Below, piece by piece: positions 4,108 to 5,112 of a stretch of 5,112 nucleotides of DNA. This DNA comes from Deltaproteobacteria bacterium. Its GTDB lineage: Bacteria; Bdellovibrionota_C; UBA2361; JAAYZI01. The stretch is from assembly GCA_012514925.1 (NCBI GenBank), contig JAAYZI010000141.1, forward strand, positions 1 through 5,112. Direction: 5' to 3'. Made by a program: the position numbers and the translations under genes. The notes below the pieces were generated by a model. It was not told where the DNA came from. It did not search any database and was given only the letters and a program-made list of their open reading frames with translations. Each line of letters starts with the position of its first letter. Position 1 is the first letter of the stretch.

Positions 4108-5112
4108 TCATTTTTCCAGTGAACTCTTGATCGCCTGGCGCAGAATAAAACTGCGCTTGGCGCCATCTGTGACTTCTACCAGATTGTCGTAAAGTTGGGA
4201 GTCTACCAACAGCGCCCCAATCGTGCCGCCACCTTCGGCCAGGTTGCGCGAAGCCTGTTCCAAATTGGCGGCGGTGCGGTCGAGTTTTTGCAGGGTATCT
4301 TCCAAGTGTGAGCCGGATTTGCCGTAAATCAGATCATGTACAAGGCCATCGCCACTCTTTATTTGGGTGGCAATGGCGCTGATCTCGTTTGAAGCTTTGG
4401 CTAGGTTTTTGGCGGCAGCCGTAACGGCGCGCACGCCCTGCTTGCCCTGTTTGTCGTAGATTAGAGCGTGCAAAATTCCACGCCCTTTACGCACTTCTGC
4501 GATGATTTCGTTAAGGTCTGTGGAAGCTTGGTGCAGATTGGAGAGGATCTTCTGTCCTTCCTCTTTATCGTAGATGATCTGATGCGCAAGGCCTTCCCCG
4601 CTTTCGATGGCCTCGGTCAGATCGGCGATGTTCTTTGCGGCGCGCGAAAAGTCGCCGATGGCGTCAGACTTAACTTCTTTAATGATTTGGTTGATATTGT
4701 CGGCGATCTCTACGGTGGTATTAACCACTTGTCCTGCCTTATCCATGATCTCCGCGATATCGCCGGTTTCACGTGTCTTGATGGTGCCGCCCACCGGCAG
4801 GGCCTTTGAAGCTGTGCCTGTGGTGATACTAAGAAAGCGGTCGCCCAGCAGCCCTTGAGTTTCTATCGAAACTTCGGAGTCACTGCGAATCCGGTCTGCA
4901 TAAACGGCGTCCACAAAAAGGGTCAGCTCGACGTTTGGATCTTTAGGATTCGGCGAGAAAGCGATTTTGTACACTCGTCCGATCGTAATGCCCCCTAAGC
5001 GGATCGGCGCGCCGTCGGAGAGACCTTTAACGTCGCGGAAGGTGGTGTAATACTCAACCTGCCGAGAGAACAGTTTACGTTCCTGGCCGATTAGGAAAAC
5101 GCTTCCTATAAA
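4108..5112 (-). CDS. MlaD-like MCE domain protein, partial (5' end outside window)
   Basis: MCE proteins are the periplasmic lipid-binding subunits of ABC-type lipid transporters such as Mla, with one N-terminal membrane helix. The reading frame stays open to the right edge, giving 334 residues without the start. The GTG at 4974 lies inside the MCE domain and is not the start. Visible residues 1-9 (FIGSVFLIG) look like the end of the membrane helix. The MCE domain follows (about 19-113), with YYTTFRDVKGLSDGAPIRLG, GITIGRV, GLLGDRFLSITTG and LPVGGTIKT. The rest is a predicted helical region with four copies of a GxGxxHxLIYD-type motif. The stop at 4108-4110 is 2 bp from the surE stop on the other strand. 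The permease and ATPase genes would be expected upstream, beyond 5112. mlaD is the probable name; PqiB- or YebT-like proteins have several MCE domains and are less likely. Confidence 0.92.
   Translation of the reverse strand, partial: FIGSVFLIGQERKLFSRQVEYYTTFRDVKGLSDGAPIRLGGITIGRVYKIAFSPNPKDPNVELTLFVDAVYADRIRSDSEVSIETQGLLGDRFLSITTGTASKALPVGGTIKTRETGDIAEIMDKAGQVVNTTVEIADNINQIIKEVKSDAIGDFSRAAKNIADLTEAIESGEGLAHQIIYDKEEGQKILSNLHQASTDLNEIIAEVRKGRGILHALIYDKQGKQGVRAVTAAAKNLAKASNEISAIATQIKSGDGLVHDLIYGKSGSHLEDTLQKLDRTAANLEQASRNLAEGGGTIGALLVDSQLYDNLVEVTDGAKRSFILRQAIKSSLEK
4201..4599 (-). repeat. four GxGxxHxLIYD motif repeats in the MCE protein
   Basis: Protein-level repeats, on the minus strand: GEGLAHQIIYDK (4564-4599), GRGILHALIYDK (4450-4485), GDGLVHDLIYGK (4318-4353) and a degenerate GGGTIGALLVD (4201-4233). 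They are spaced 38, 44 and 40 residues apart and separated by helical, Ala/Asn/Leu-rich segments. They probably form a long helical extension in the periplasm. The DNA is diverged, so this is an old protein repeat. Confidence 0.8.

Noticed and set aside
4468..4858. Plus-strand ORFs opposite the MCE gene
   Set aside because: They overlap the repeat-bearing MCE frame, which has clear family motifs; the plus-strand products show none.

Overview
The window is an ordinary chromosomal segment from a Gram-negative bacterium, with moderate GC and clearly AT-richer gaps between genes. FtsA followed by FtsZ is the end of a division (dcw) cluster. An MCE/MlaD protein implies an outer membrane. The FtsZ tail (EIPTFLRKQMD), the MCE protein with repeated GxGxxHxLIYD motifs and the SurE neighbour fit a deltaproteobacterial-type lineage (Desulfobacterota, Myxococcota, SAR324 or similar). 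That placement is a judgement from motif style, not the result of a search.

Layout: ftsA (32-1270, +); an unusually long 472-nt gap (1271-1742); ftsZ (1743-2915, +); a second gap (2916-3283) holding an imperfect tandem duplication of about 100 bp; surE (3284-4105, +); and, convergent with surE and separated from it by 2 bp, the 3' part of an mlaD-like MCE gene (4108-5112, -), whose start lies beyond the right edge. FtsA tethers FtsZ filaments to the membrane and the two build the Z-ring. SurE is a metal-dependent nucleotide phosphatase. The MCE protein belongs to lipid transport across the envelope. There is no obvious functional link between the division pair and the last two genes.

The coding genes are conventional, so the interest lies in the gaps. 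The ftsA-ftsZ gap contains three near-consensus DnaA boxes plus a weaker fourth within 75 bp, next to an A6TAT6 palindrome. Further on it has a possible 17-codon leader peptide followed by two mutually exclusive stems, and an AT-rich stretch with repeated GTTTAAAA just before ftsZ. This looks like a regulated, possibly DnaA-controlled, ftsZ leader. An origin-like element is a less likely alternative.

The ftsZ-surE gap holds two copies of a module made of a strong terminator-like hairpin followed by an extended -10-like promoter. The same DNA also encodes a short hydrophobic ORF. A consensus Shine-Dalgarno sequence before surE is placed for a small overlapping ORF and not for surE itself.

FtsZ carries an unusual substitution in its tubulin signature (GGGTGTL in place of GGGTGTG). 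No mobile element, CRISPR array, tRNA or rRNA was seen.
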